Shown here piece after piece: positions 12,601 to 25,872 of a stretch of DNA of 64,000 nt. The DNA comes from Phoronis australis (Eukaryota > Phoronida > Phoronidae): contig NMRA01000717.1 in assembly GCA_002633005.1 (NCBI GenBank), positions 96,856-160,855 of the forward strand, given 5' to 3'. The stretch's first letter is position 1; every line of letters begins with the position of its first letter. The translations under genes and the position numbers were made by a program. A model generated the notes under the pieces. The model did no database searches, was not told the origin of the DNA, and was given only the letters and a program-made list of their open reading frames with translations.

Positions 12601-15600
12601 GAAATAATCCTAGTGACTCAAAAGATTTCTACCCTGGCTATCAAGGCAAAGATTGTAGAATATGAATCTCTCGCAGTTGCTGTGAAGAAATTAGTCAGGC
12701 ATTCATCCAAAAGTACACACCATTATATATCAATTGGACCTTTGGTGCCGTTTGATGCAGTTCTTGAGTAAAAATTCATGATGAAGTGACATTTGCAAAA
12801 GTGGGATAAACTAATTACTACAAGTACATCTCTGATTACAAGGGCTTTCTGGTACATGTAGATATAAAATGAGCAAACATGTGTTGTGTAGGTTTGAAAT
12901 GCACTGTGGAGAGATCATTATATAGCCTGCAGGGTAGTTTGAAAATAATCCCATCTTCTGAAAGTGAAAATTAGTTATCCTGATACGTGTACGTATGACA
13001 CCGTAAACAAGAGGCGTTGGAACAAATTTTACGATTGTTATGTTATTACAGAAAGTGGAGTCTGGATAATAACAATATTCCTGACAAAGGGACAAATGAG
13101 CACCTGCTTCATAGTTGTCAACAGTCAGGAATAAATACGGATCAACTCGATTGAAAAGCGGCACTTTTCGGATAAAAACAGGGCATCTGAGCCTATGCCA
13201 AAACGCAGTGATGAAGTGTTCGCTGCAACACAGAATGAGGCACCGAAATTTTTTATCTAACGGGAGACGTTGCACCCAAAATGGCACTTGACGGTGTTTT
13301 TGTTGTTTTTAAGTCGATTGCGCATTTGCGGCTGTCCCAAAAACCCATGAAAAGTATTTTTTCTTTTGAGTAGAACGGAAAATAGTGCTTTGTCGCGTGG
13401 GAAATTACTGTAGTACATAATTCGTGTACGTCATTGTCGCCGCGTGTCAAAAAGCGCTAGTGTGGTGGGGTGGCGGGAAAATTCAGGATAGTCCAAAAAG
13501 AGCGGGACATTTACTGCTCGGAAATCGAATGAACAAAATAGTGCCTGAGTAACAGGTACACAAAGCACAAATGGATTATTATAGAAACAATGAAAAAGTC
13601 ATTATATATGCAAATACGAAAACCCACACGCACACACACACACGCACAAACACACACGCACAAACACACACACAAATACGCGAGCAGTTTTTTTGAAAGT
13701 CACCAACCAGTGGGAGCTAAACATGTCATTTATAATGGCGGCACAAACATTCAATAACCAAATGCTAATACTTTCTATAAAATACGGTAACATGATTTTA
13801 CACCCAAAAATGTCTTGTCGAAAAACTTCCCGGTATCCGGCCAGGATCACGGATCGGTGCTTATCAAGAATGATCTACGTTATTGTCCGGGTTGTTAATC
13901 AATTTTGACGCAATCTGTATACGGTCTTGCTTTAGTTTGTACAATTACAGTAGCTAACTTAGAACGGTCAGTGAACAACAATTTGTGGCCAACGTCCTCA
14001 AATTTAAAATTGTTGATTTTGGTCGGCTGACTATCGGGTGCAGCAGAAATCAGGGATTTAGGGGGAAAGCGTTTTGTCCGTCGCCCATTGGCCAATAAGT
14101 TGGAACGCTGACGTCACATCATATGCATTTCTTACATAAGACCCACAGTTTTCTCGTGCCTATGACACGTTTGCCTGTAGCCAGCCAGCTAGCTGTATGA
14201 AGACTGTCGTCAAAATACATGTACATATGTATATTTATATACAGCTTTGTACCAAGGCTAGTTTGCCTGAAGACCACGGCTACTAATTTTTTTTCAACGA
14301 TTCGATTTAAAATTCATTGTGAATTCGTACAACCACGTTCTCAAGGACTAGACGTCAGAGTCTCTGTACGTTCAGGACCCAATATTAGACGTGAGCTCCG
14401 AACACAGACACTGACTCGAACAGAAACGAATAATGTCGCTTGATTTGAGTGTAGTAAATTTGTCATAGTTTATTTTAAGTGTCGTGCCGTACAGGCGATT
14501 TTCGAGTCTACAATGTAGGTTCAGATTTCAGAGAGTAGACACGTGAGCCTTGACACGTGACCGTGGACTTAAGAGACTGGTGAAGCTCGACCTGCACTTT
14601 TGGCGGCTTTACCAATCTCTACTGTGTGAACATAGTTAACAATCCTGTATAAATCTGACAGAATTTGGAAAGGCCGCGGGCACACAATGAAACTCGAGCA
14701 CGTTTAAATCAAATTGGTCGTCTTGGTCAGCCTGCGTGTTGGCAGTTGTTCCAATGAGTAAAACTACGGTATTTTTCTACCGAGACATCGTGTCGAAGAA
14801 GACATGAACACTGAACAGTACACTGCATGTTCATATTGCAGTTCACTCTAGATAACATCTTGAACGCGTCGCAGCTTACTCGCTTAAGAGGCACGTAACA
14901 GAACAGTTCTCACTGGGTTTTGCCCAGCAAAACACACATCACTTGATCTGTCACCTTTTCTTCACTCTGTCAAAAACAGGATGCAAAGAAGGACATGTTT
15001 TCAGATATGTCACATAAAAAGCCCTACAGATGTGCGCAGAAACTTTATTCTCTCTTGTATTTTTGACCCTTTCAATCCCACTGAAAACCAAACGCGACTA
15101 AGAAAAATAGGGGCAAAAAAGTGCACTTTTCACCTCAAAACCACNGTTTTGTCCGTCGCCCATTGGCCAATAAGTTGGAACGCTGACGTCACATCATATG
15201 CATTTCTTACATAAGACCCACAGTTTTCTCGTGCCTATGACACGTTTGCCTGTAGCCAGCCAGCTAGCTGTATGAAGACTGTCGTCAAAATACATGTACA
15301 TATGTATATTTATATACAGCTTTGTACCAAGGCTAGTTTGCCTGAAGACCACGGCTACTAATTTTTTTTTCAACGATTCGATTTAAAATTCATTGTGAAT
15401 TCGAACAACCACGTTCTCAAGGACTAGACGTCAGAGTCTCTGTACGTTCAGGACCCAATATTAGACGTGAGCTCCGAACACAGACACTGACTCGAACAGA
15501 AACGAATAATGTCGCTTGATTTGAGTATAGTAAATTTGTCATAGTTTATTTTAAGTGTCGTGCCGTACAGGCGATTTTCGAGTCTACAATGTAGTTTCAG

Positions 15601-18600
15601 ATTTCAGAGAGTAGACACGTGAGCCTTGACACGTGACCGTGGACTTAAGAGACTGGTGAAGCTCGACCTGCACTTTTGGCGGCTTTACCAATCTCTACTG
15701 TGTGAACATAGTTAACAATCCTGTATAAATCTGACAGAGTTTGGAAAGGCCGCGGGCACACAATGAAACTCGAGCACGTTTAAATCAAATTGGTCGTCTT
15801 GGTCAGCCTGCGTGTTGGCAGTTGTTCCAATGAGTAAAACTACGGTATTTTTCTACCGAGACGTCGTGTCGAAGAAGACATGAACACTGAACAGTACACT
15901 GCATGTTCATATTGCAGTTCACTCTAGATAACATCTTGAACGCGTCGCAGCTTACTCGCTTAAGAGGCACGTAACAGAACAGTTCTCACTGGGTTTTGCC
16001 CAGCAAAACACACATCACTTGATCTGTCACCTTTTCTTCACTCTGTCAAAAACAGGATGCAAAGAAGGACATGTTTTCAGATATGTCACATAAAAAGCCC
16101 TACAGATGTGCGCAGAAACTTTATTCTCTCTTGTATTTTTGACCCTTTCAATCCCACTGAAAACCAAACGCGACTAAGAAAAATAGGGGCAAAAAAGTGC
16201 ACTTTTCACCTCAAAACCACCACTTCCCTGCCGATGCACGACTAAAACCAACAATAGATTCTGAAAGAAAATTTCCTACAGATTCCGAAAACGTGGTCCA
16301 AAAGTTCTGTCAACCAACTAGTTTTTTGGCAATTCTGGCTTGTTTGACGGCTACCTAAAATCGCAGCCAATTTCTCAGTCGCTACCCAGCAATGCACAAT
16401 TGCAACCGGGGCAGCCATCATGAAGAAAAGAGCAGCCACAGCCGACAAAGTGGCCTTTTTTATTCTTAGCATGTTCATAAATACAAACAAACCACATTCA
16501 CTGAGCCTATATACAATGCCCACCTACAAAATGCCCTCAAACTTGGCCTACCCCAAAATTTTAATATTTTGGGAGTGCAAATTTGCCGCGCCACAGCCTA
16601 ACTATTCAGTGCCACCTTAACGCACAGATCAATACGGCGGCAATCTACCAGGGAAACCCACACATCCTGAACTTTACAAAAGGTGGCGCTGGTGCAGAAA
16701 CCAGTTATTCCACACAGCACCCGGTTTAATCTCAGGGGCGGTGCAGCACTGAAAAGGGGGCTATAGCCCCCAGCCCCCTATGGTGCCCCGCCAATAGTGT
16801 GAGGTACTTTTTTCAGGTATTCCCTAGTTGTTTTAATGCGACAGGTATTTTACCCTCCGCCACCTATAGCGAAAAGTGGCCCTGTGAAAACATATGATGA
16901 ACGACACACGGAATTCCGTGTGTAGGCATCATTACTCATAGCGATCACATTGCCAACACTTGCACACAACTTTATGCACAGTACATGTACTTGTTTGAGC
17001 ATACGCAGCTGGAACGGGGTTTCCTTGATTTTGTTTACTTCGATCACTGCCGGTCTCAATAAATTGCAACCACTTCCAAGTCAAAGATGTTCGTCATAGT
17101 ACGTAAGAGTAAACTGACAGGGCTTTCCGAGATTTCAACCAATGGGAATGACTGAATGTTATGACGTCAGTTTCATTAATTAGAGAAACCCTGTTAACCT
17201 TGATCAACATTCTACTGTGCTACCTTTCGTAGCATTGTTAATGAATATTCACGTATCTACGTGTACTTGACGGAATGAGTCTTCCAATACAACCTTATTT
17301 CAAAGGGTCTGGAAATGTTTTACATTACAGCTGTGCTGCACAAATATTCATAATTTCAGCATGAAATTAGTTAAAGAGGACAATCAATGCTATAAAATGG
17401 TCTTTTTGTTGTTCATAAAAATCTTGAAAATGGTGCTGAGCCTCTAAGTGGAATGTATGCGTTCTTAAAAGAATACTATAGTTGATGTTCTGTACATCTA
17501 CTGTACATCCTAATCACCATTAGTGTAGTGCTTTCACGCAGATGGAATACACCTTCCCATTTTCAATGAAGCGTCTACATACCGTAGACTGAGTTGTAAT
17601 AGCAGATAGATGCAAATGATGATACGCAGGTGTTCGAGCGTATACACGCACGTACATCTAAATTTACCACTACACCGCTGACACTTGTTGTGTTGGAGAC
17701 AGACTTGTGGGTCAATTAGTGCACCCACCTTGAGTTCGGTGGCGACACCTAGTGACTGCGAAACACACCAACCATCAGTGCAACCTATTGTACTTCCCTT
17801 GTTAATCAATTGAGGAGTGCCTGACATTATGAAAGAAATTCAGCAATGTAAGAGAAGAGTTAGATCGAGGGCGAGTTGATTAAATTTCGAATTTCCCCAG
17901 TTGCCCCAGCTTCTGTCAATAGAGGTCGCACATGAAGTAGTACACCAAAATGTTCCAATCCAATTTGCTTTTTTTTGAATAATTTAAAAAGCCAATTTTT
18001 CAATTTTTTGATGCGATGTTAAACTGAAAATTTTGCGTCCTGTTTTCCACCTCGTTAGCAGTACATTTTTCGGTAGTAGTCACTGGCGGGTGGCTCTCGG
18101 ATATTGAGAACTAGTTTGATGTCCGTTATTCAGTGTTATAAAACGTGTTTCATAATTTGGGACTCGTGTTTACAACAATTTTTTCTTTTAACGGACTACC
18201 TCTTTCGAGCACCATTTGTTTTGTTACAAATCATTATTTTTCTTGAAAGCACCACACAAATCGTTTGGTTCTCTTTACACCATCAATGGATGGGACTCAA
18301 TTGACGTGTTTGGAAGTTTCGCAAGAAGTTGTAAACCCGGTTATGCCCTGTATGGAGTATTTTACTGACGACGGGGAAACTTGGGAAGTCTAGGCGGACT
18401 TGTAGAAAGATGTGAAGGCTCACAAACTAAAAGCCGAGACAAGCTAACTCATTGAATTTGGTTTTAAAATCACGATTGATGTCTAAAGCCCGGGCCAGAA
18501 TTCCACTCTAATTTCTGTAAGGAACACTTTGAGACCCAGTTAATGACGGTAAATAAAAAAGCAATGTTCTGGACCCCGGAAGACGAGTTTCCACACCTTT

Positions 18601-21600
18601 ACATGTTGCGTGTTTTGCACTTTAAGTGGTTACGGTTCCAGGTTTACCTCGGATAATAGGTGTCGCTGGCTATCCAAAACAGCCACTTTTCAAAGGAAAC
18701 GAAAAGCCACAAGCGGGTTTCGTGGCCAGCAGGCGATTTTACACGTTTGAATGCAAGGCAGTTGTTAGTGGCGACGAGAAGTTCAGTTTGGAGTTCCATC
18801 GACTGTACCGCCGCCCTTTGGAAGGAGAAGAGGTGATCAAATCAAGGCCTGTCATCAGTAAACTGGAAGCCACATTTTCAATAAGGGTGACTGTTTTCAT
18901 CCATGATTCTTTCGAAGCCAGCCGCATCAGGTAAGGGTAATTACTTGACCACGGCAACATGACACGTCTAAATTCAAGAGATGTTTTACGCTTCAAAAAT
19001 TCGAATCATAAGTCGCATTCCGAATCCATTTCAGAGTCCTCGTACCGTCATGAAACGTTGATAACTAATGTTGAATTGTCTACCTTATTCTTTCTGTGCT
19101 AACAGGTGCGCTGTTGTTGACACTGGAAGCCATATTGTGACCAGCGAAACCACTGGATTTTTGACGATCCTTTGGCGTAAGGCAACTTTTTTATTTGTGT
19201 TAAAACATCGTTTTCATTTTGAGGCTTTAAGAAAGAGAGTATTCGTGATTTCTTTCGGCCTCAAAACATTTTGATTTGATTTGGGCCTGACTCATTTTGA
19301 ACTCTGTTGGCGCCTTCTATACCCAAAAAAACAAGTTTTCGTTCTTTATAATACAAGCACCAACATGAGCAAGCCTGTTTTCAAACGAACTAGTTTGCCG
19401 AGTCAGCCACCAACACTGCCATACTGGATTTCATTAAATAAACCTCTCTCTTGATGTTAGGTGGACTCTTAAAACTACAACATTACCAGTTCATTTGAAA
19501 AACAGACAAGGACCTAAAACCGATTGAGAGGAGGCAGTATGGCCTAGGATGATACATGGAGGTGCAAGATAATTCTTTAGTCGAGGTCGTGGCATCGAGT
19601 CCCACTGGGTCAAACTGCTAAGCCCTTGAGTCGGGCTTCTAGGTCCTCATCTTGGTTTAGCTGAACCCGCTGGTGCTGGGGAGGACAGGTCGAGTTCGTA
19701 CGGCCTCAAACATAGAAAGTCACTGGTTGCCGATATGGCAAAGTATAACTCATTACTTGTTTTACCTGTGGTCTGAGCGTCGTCTTCACCTCCATCCCCA
19801 TACCTGTTGCTCACTCTCTGTCTTTGTAATTCCAAGATCACTACTATTCGCCACTGCGTAGTCATGTATATACTGTACTGATCAACGTTTTCCACTAATG
19901 ACATCACGTGACGGGAAACCAAAAATCACCAAAATGTCGTCGATTTTTCTTTAAATTTGAAGTTCTTCAATTATTTCTTAAAATAAGTGCTTGTTTAGTT
20001 AGATTTTGTGTAGTAAAATTATTGTAAACGCTTCAAAGCCTCCAAAAGTGTAAAGTTCCGTCATGGGAATTCTTTCAACATGTGGAACTTGACAAAATCT
20101 CTGGTCACAATGTCAACGTTTTGGAATCTAGAGTGACAGAATATTATATATAAGTTCTCGACTCCTCTCCTGCACCGGATCACCAGTGAATTTGTGATTT
20201 CAGGTGAAAAGGGTCAAAAATGGCAACTTTGGGTCATTTTTACAATCTCATTTTATTCCGGTGGATGTACCAAGGCAAATTACATGGTTTCACGAGTGGT
20301 TCCTGTCAAGTATGCCTTTCTCAGCCGGAGTAAAAATGAGGGCGTTCATTGAGCGAGTTAACGCCAGTATCAGCCACTAGAACTAGGTGTAAGCCTTTAT
20401 GACAAACTGCGCCGCTTGAGTGGCAAACCTCCACGTCATGGCGAGTCAGGGGCATGAAAACACGTTTTACTCAAAATAACTGTAACGTACTACGTGAATA
20501 TAGATCGCTCATTACAACACACGATTGTCATAAAACTTGACCAACCCCATTTTTTCCATTTCTACCCAGGCCTACGGTCCTCTCACTGAACAAACCGCTG
20601 TCATGAATATCTAAAAGTACGATTAATCGGGGTAAATTGTGCAAATCATGAGTTTTAACCGAACTGACTTATATACCAAACAGGGCGGCAGAGGGCGTGC
20701 GTTCCGCAGATGCCAGATCATGCAAGACTCGGAAGTGTTACAAACAATGAGTGATTACACTAACTACAGTCGCAATATTTTTCCGTCCACAGAACTCTTA
20801 CTAGTTCTCATAACCTTTTAATCTGCATGTCTCAGTAGATTCATTTTAATTCTAGCCACTGACAGAGAGTACGTAGACTTACTGGGAAACGTAGACGGTC
20901 TGCTAGGAGTACAGCTGGCTCTAAAAGGTAGGTTTTTAGGACAGACGTGTTCAAAACGTAGACGGTCTGCTAGGAGTACAGCTGGCTCTAAAAGGTAGGT
21001 TCTTAGGATAGACGTGTTCAAAACGTAGACGGTCTGCTAGGAGTACAGCTGGCTCTAAAAGGTAGGTTGTTAGGACAGACGTGTTCAAAACTTTGACAGA
21101 AGAAATGTCACCTGTATATTCATACATGTAGTTATAACAACGGATAGACACCTTTGTGTACAGTTCCTCTTATTGAGTTCACGTCTATCACAGTGTGTGC
21201 TTTTATTCAGCCATGATAGCCAAACTCCTGACGCAGTGCTGTGAAGAAATATTCAGCCATAGCCCAACACGTGACGCAGTGCTGTGAAGGGTTACTGCTC
21301 AATATGAAGCTAGAGCAGCCAGTGGGATTGAGAATAGCGTGGTGGTGCGAAGGACGATAATTTTTCAAACCAAAACGTCCCAATCAATATGTGATAATTC
21401 GAGCGATGATTGGTAGTTCCATGAACCATGCTCTTCATTTTCTTATTGTTGTATCGTGGTCACGCGCGTGCGCAGTGCGCTATTAAATTACGTACACGTG
21501 CGTGAAAAACTAGAAATCCATTTTTAGCATATTAAAAATAAACTAGCCGTTACCCACTGGGAAACGCCGAGGGTGTGAAATAGCTCATTAGAGTGAACCG

Positions 21601-24600
21601 AGTGTTTATCGCAAGAGACAGGAATACTTCTTGAAGAGACCGTGTTAAAAGCTTCAAGACGAATTTCTGTCACCGTCATATTTTAGTAGGCAAGGTGTGC
21701 GGCTGCGGGATTCTTTCCCTTCGCAGTACAAATTTCTTTCCACTCATAACATTTGACCCTGCCGTAAAACAAAGTACAGTTATTAAATATTACTCTTTTT
21801 AAAGTGAAAACTAAGAATGCATTTAAAATATCGTATAGCACACAAAGTATATGTATTTACAAAAAATGCATCATAAATGTACATACTGGGGTAAAAGGCA
21901 GCTAGCTGTACGACGACTATCTCGTCAATATACAGCTAGGTAGCCGTGTGTAGACTACTCCCGCGTCGCCGGGACATCGAAATTTCAAACAACCCAGGTG
22001 CTCAGCTCGTCACCTCGTCGTGAAACTTAGAGCTAACAACCTTCAGGGGTGCATTCAGAATCTGGGAATGAACCGACATTCACCTTGCCTGTTACAGCCG
22101 TTGATAGAAGTAAAAAAATCTAACAAACGTTATTTTTCGTAATTCTCCGCCTTTTGTAACAAAGGAAAATCTGTCCGACCGTCGTTTTGAAAACAGTGCA
22201 TACTCGTGACACGCACGCGTACGCGCCATTTCCTAAAATTTTGCGATATCTCTCGAGAGTTTGTTCTGAAATTGGTTCTTCTGGTATTAAATTAGTAAAA
22301 ACTTGTAACGAAATGAAACCACTTCCGATATTTACGACATGTACGCAACCTCACAGTTGACTGAAGATCATGGAAATTGGCCAATAGGTGACGCAATTGC
22401 GCCCAAAAGCGCATCGCAATTTTAGCAGTAGAATAACTGAAGAACGCCAATTTTCCAACACCCGAGTAAATAATTTAGTTTACTCAAGGAAGACTAAAAA
22501 ATTAATTTTGGCGGCGACAGACCCGATGAATTATGTACGCGACAGAAACCGGAGGCAGTGAAATCAAACCGACAGAGTGACGTCACCCAGGCCGTTGAGC
22601 CGACCGACTGACGTCACCAAAGCCAGTGCGAAACTGGCCACCCTCCCTCCGCGTCCGCAAAAAAATTTGCCCGAGAGAAAAAATAGAACACCTCGAATCC
22701 AAATAGGGAGCCGGTGCAATACCTGGGACCATGGCGGTGCCGAAACAGGCGCAACGAAGGTCTGAAGTGGAGCGAGCCGGGAGACGGAGTTTGTACAAAC
22801 GATGCATTTTATATAGATACCAGTACCCGAAATTTTATGCCGTGGTTCACGCCTCTCTCGACACAGTAGCGCTTGAGAGACCTAGTGGCACTGATTTTGG
22901 AATATTAGGCAGAGAACCAAGGTGCAAAAGCACCATCTGACAATCACGTCAATTCCTTGAGCATAACCTGAAGTACATCTGTAGCGGTTTAGAAGAGAAA
23001 ATCAATTCGTTACCGTGATGGTTGTTTCATTTTTCGTAAATTGTAGACAGAACATGCATTACGGATGAAAAAGGCGTTAATTTCGAAGGGACCCACATCG
23101 CAAATTACCATGACGATTGTGCCCCTTGGAACACGAAAACAAAGTTCTTCAGCGCCACCGTACGGTCAGCCTACGACAAATGGAGTAGCGCCGAAAAACA
23201 GTCGACAGACTGTAGAAACCCTGACAACTCGAAAGCCCCCTGGTGTTATATTCGCTTATCATACGATCCCTCTAAGTGGCGTTACTGTGACATTGCACGC
23301 TGTCCGGCAGGTAATTGTGCGTTATTGGATCGCCAAGCTAGAGAACAAGTTTACGTACCTATCACCGACCGAGTCGTCGGCTCGTCCAGCAAAATCTGAA
23401 AGTCAGATGACTGTGGTGATGCGTTGTAACACCAAACTGCTTCTATCAAGAAGACCTCAATATTGACAGTTAACCAACGACAAACTGCCACTTTAAATTG
23501 AAACTCGCTGATTTGTTGAAATCACCGAGTAACAGTAAAGGTCTATCATAATTAACAAGCTATTTTTCTCATTTCTGAGTCCCATTTGCTTGATTTGCTT
23601 ATCCACTGAGTGTCTTCAGTTCGAGATGGTAATATTTAAGCGTGTATTGCGTGATTTTAGAGCGACTCTCAAGGTCATCATTAATTTTTGACTGACTTCT
23701 AGAACAATTGAAACTATTGATTGATATTCAAAAAAGAGGTCACATCACTTGGAAATGTGCTCCGCCCAATGTTAAGCTTATGATGCAGCTGTGATAGTTT
23801 GGCCCATACATGTATGTGGCGCTGTGTTCTTTCTATTTCTAGAGTTGACCCAATGTGGCACAACTAGCGCCCCCTGTCCCGATCCCGGTAAGTTAGCATT
23901 CTCTAACAATAAGAACGTTGTCCATTGAAATTGTTTTTGGTCAGTAAAGCACATTTCATAGCCATAACTGTGTTTTTAAAGTGGTTCCACCAATTTTACG
24001 TCCAAAGTAACAAAAAACCCTACCAGTCGATTATCTGTGGAATTAGAACACCCGCAAACATTATCTGGTGATGCTCGATACATACTATATAGAATTGAGA
24101 CAACTACTTGCAGCAATAGTCATTGTACCCTGTGTTTAGCGTGAAAAGTTGGATATTGAAGCTTCTCGTTTCCTGTGAGGCGTTGACAGTGTTTGTGGTG
24201 GTAGTGACAAGTCAGTCTTTGAGCATTCTGTAGGCCTATCTATTTTCAAGTCACGTTCCCGCTTCATATATTCGTAGATGGGGTATAACATGCGCGCACC
24301 TAGCCTTTAATATGGGGGGCTCGAATTTCTGGCGATGTGGACCCTTTAATGACAAAATTGGAAGGACTAAAAAAATAACGGTGTGCCACCTTCACTGTGC
24401 GTCTGTGCCTTTTCAGTGGACTTTTGTCTTGTTTTTTCGGACTTTTTGTTTCTCTGAGGCGGACCTTTTGCCCACTTCGCCAAATGGGGGGGCTCATTCG
24501 AGCGAAGGCAACCTTTTTCATGTCATATTAGCAAAAATAAGGTTCGTTGGTTATCCCACACATATTTTACACTTCATTGTAATTCTTCGTAATTTAATTA

Positions 24601-25775
24601 ATTACTCGTCCACAACTCCCGAAGTGACACTTTGGGAGGCAAGAATTTCGTGCCAATTTGGCTCTGCGTTGAGTGTAGTGTGAGGATCTGTACTACTTTT
24701 GTTTTCGGGCTGTTTTTCTAAAATTATCGTCACCACTTCCCATCGACGAGTGTTCTGCGACAAAATATGTTGTTAGAGAACCCAATTACGTTGGATTTAG
24801 GGATTCTTTAGTTTGTATTAATCTGACAATGTCTGGAGTTGGCGACCCATATCACATTGACAGTAGTGACGTGAGTAACGGAGACATTGTTCATATAGCA
24901 GTGGTAACGGATAATACTATACTAATACTACTAATACTACTGCTAATACTACTGCTAATACTACTGTTAATACTACTACTTATACAACCACTAATACTAC
25001 TAATACTAGTGCTAATACTACTGTTAATACTACTACTTATACAACCACTGATACTACTAATACTACTTCTAATACCACTACTAATGCCAGTACTAATACT
25101 ACTACTGATAGTACTACTGATACCAATACTAATACTACTACTGATAGTACTACTGATACCAATACTAATACTACTACTGATAGTGCTACTGATACCAATA
25201 CTAATACTACTACTGATAGTACTACTGATACCAATACTAATACTACTACTGATAGTACTACTGATACCAATACTAATACTACTACTGATAGTGCTACTGA
25301 TACCAATACTAATACTACTACTGATAGTGCTACTGATACCAATACTAATACTACTACTGATAGTACTATTGATACCAATACTAATACTACTACTGATAGT
25401 ACTACTGATACCAATACTAATACTACTACTGATAGCGCTACTGATACCAATACTAATACTACTACTGATAATGCTACTGATACCAATACTAATACTTATG
25501 CTACCACTAATACCACCACTAATACTACTACTACTACTACTACTGCTAACATTAATACTACTACTAAAACTACTGCTACTACTACAGCTAATACTATACA
25601 GCTACTTGTACTAATAATACTACTGATATTACTACTACTACTAATAATAATAATAAAACTAATACTACTACTAATACTACTACTACTACTACTAACTAAT
25701 ACAACTATTACTAAAACTACTAACACTACTACTACTACTAATAATAATAATAATACTATACTACTAATACTACTA

Positions 25776-25813
<38 letters not shown>

Positions 25814-25838
25814 TTACTACTACTACTACTACTACTAC

Positions 25839-25872
<34 letters not shown>

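Noticed and set aside
14071-16220. A real 1-kb tandem duplication
   Set aside because: The single N at the joint and the SNP-level differences fit haplotype duplication in the assembly better.
16242-16523. - strand frame with a hydrophobic segment like a signal peptide
   Set aside because: No splice support, no domain, and it borders a duplicated repeat-rich region.
24829-25614. 261-codon open frame rich in Ile/Leu
   Set aside because: It is the trinucleotide microsatellite read as protein; the opposite strand is equally open.
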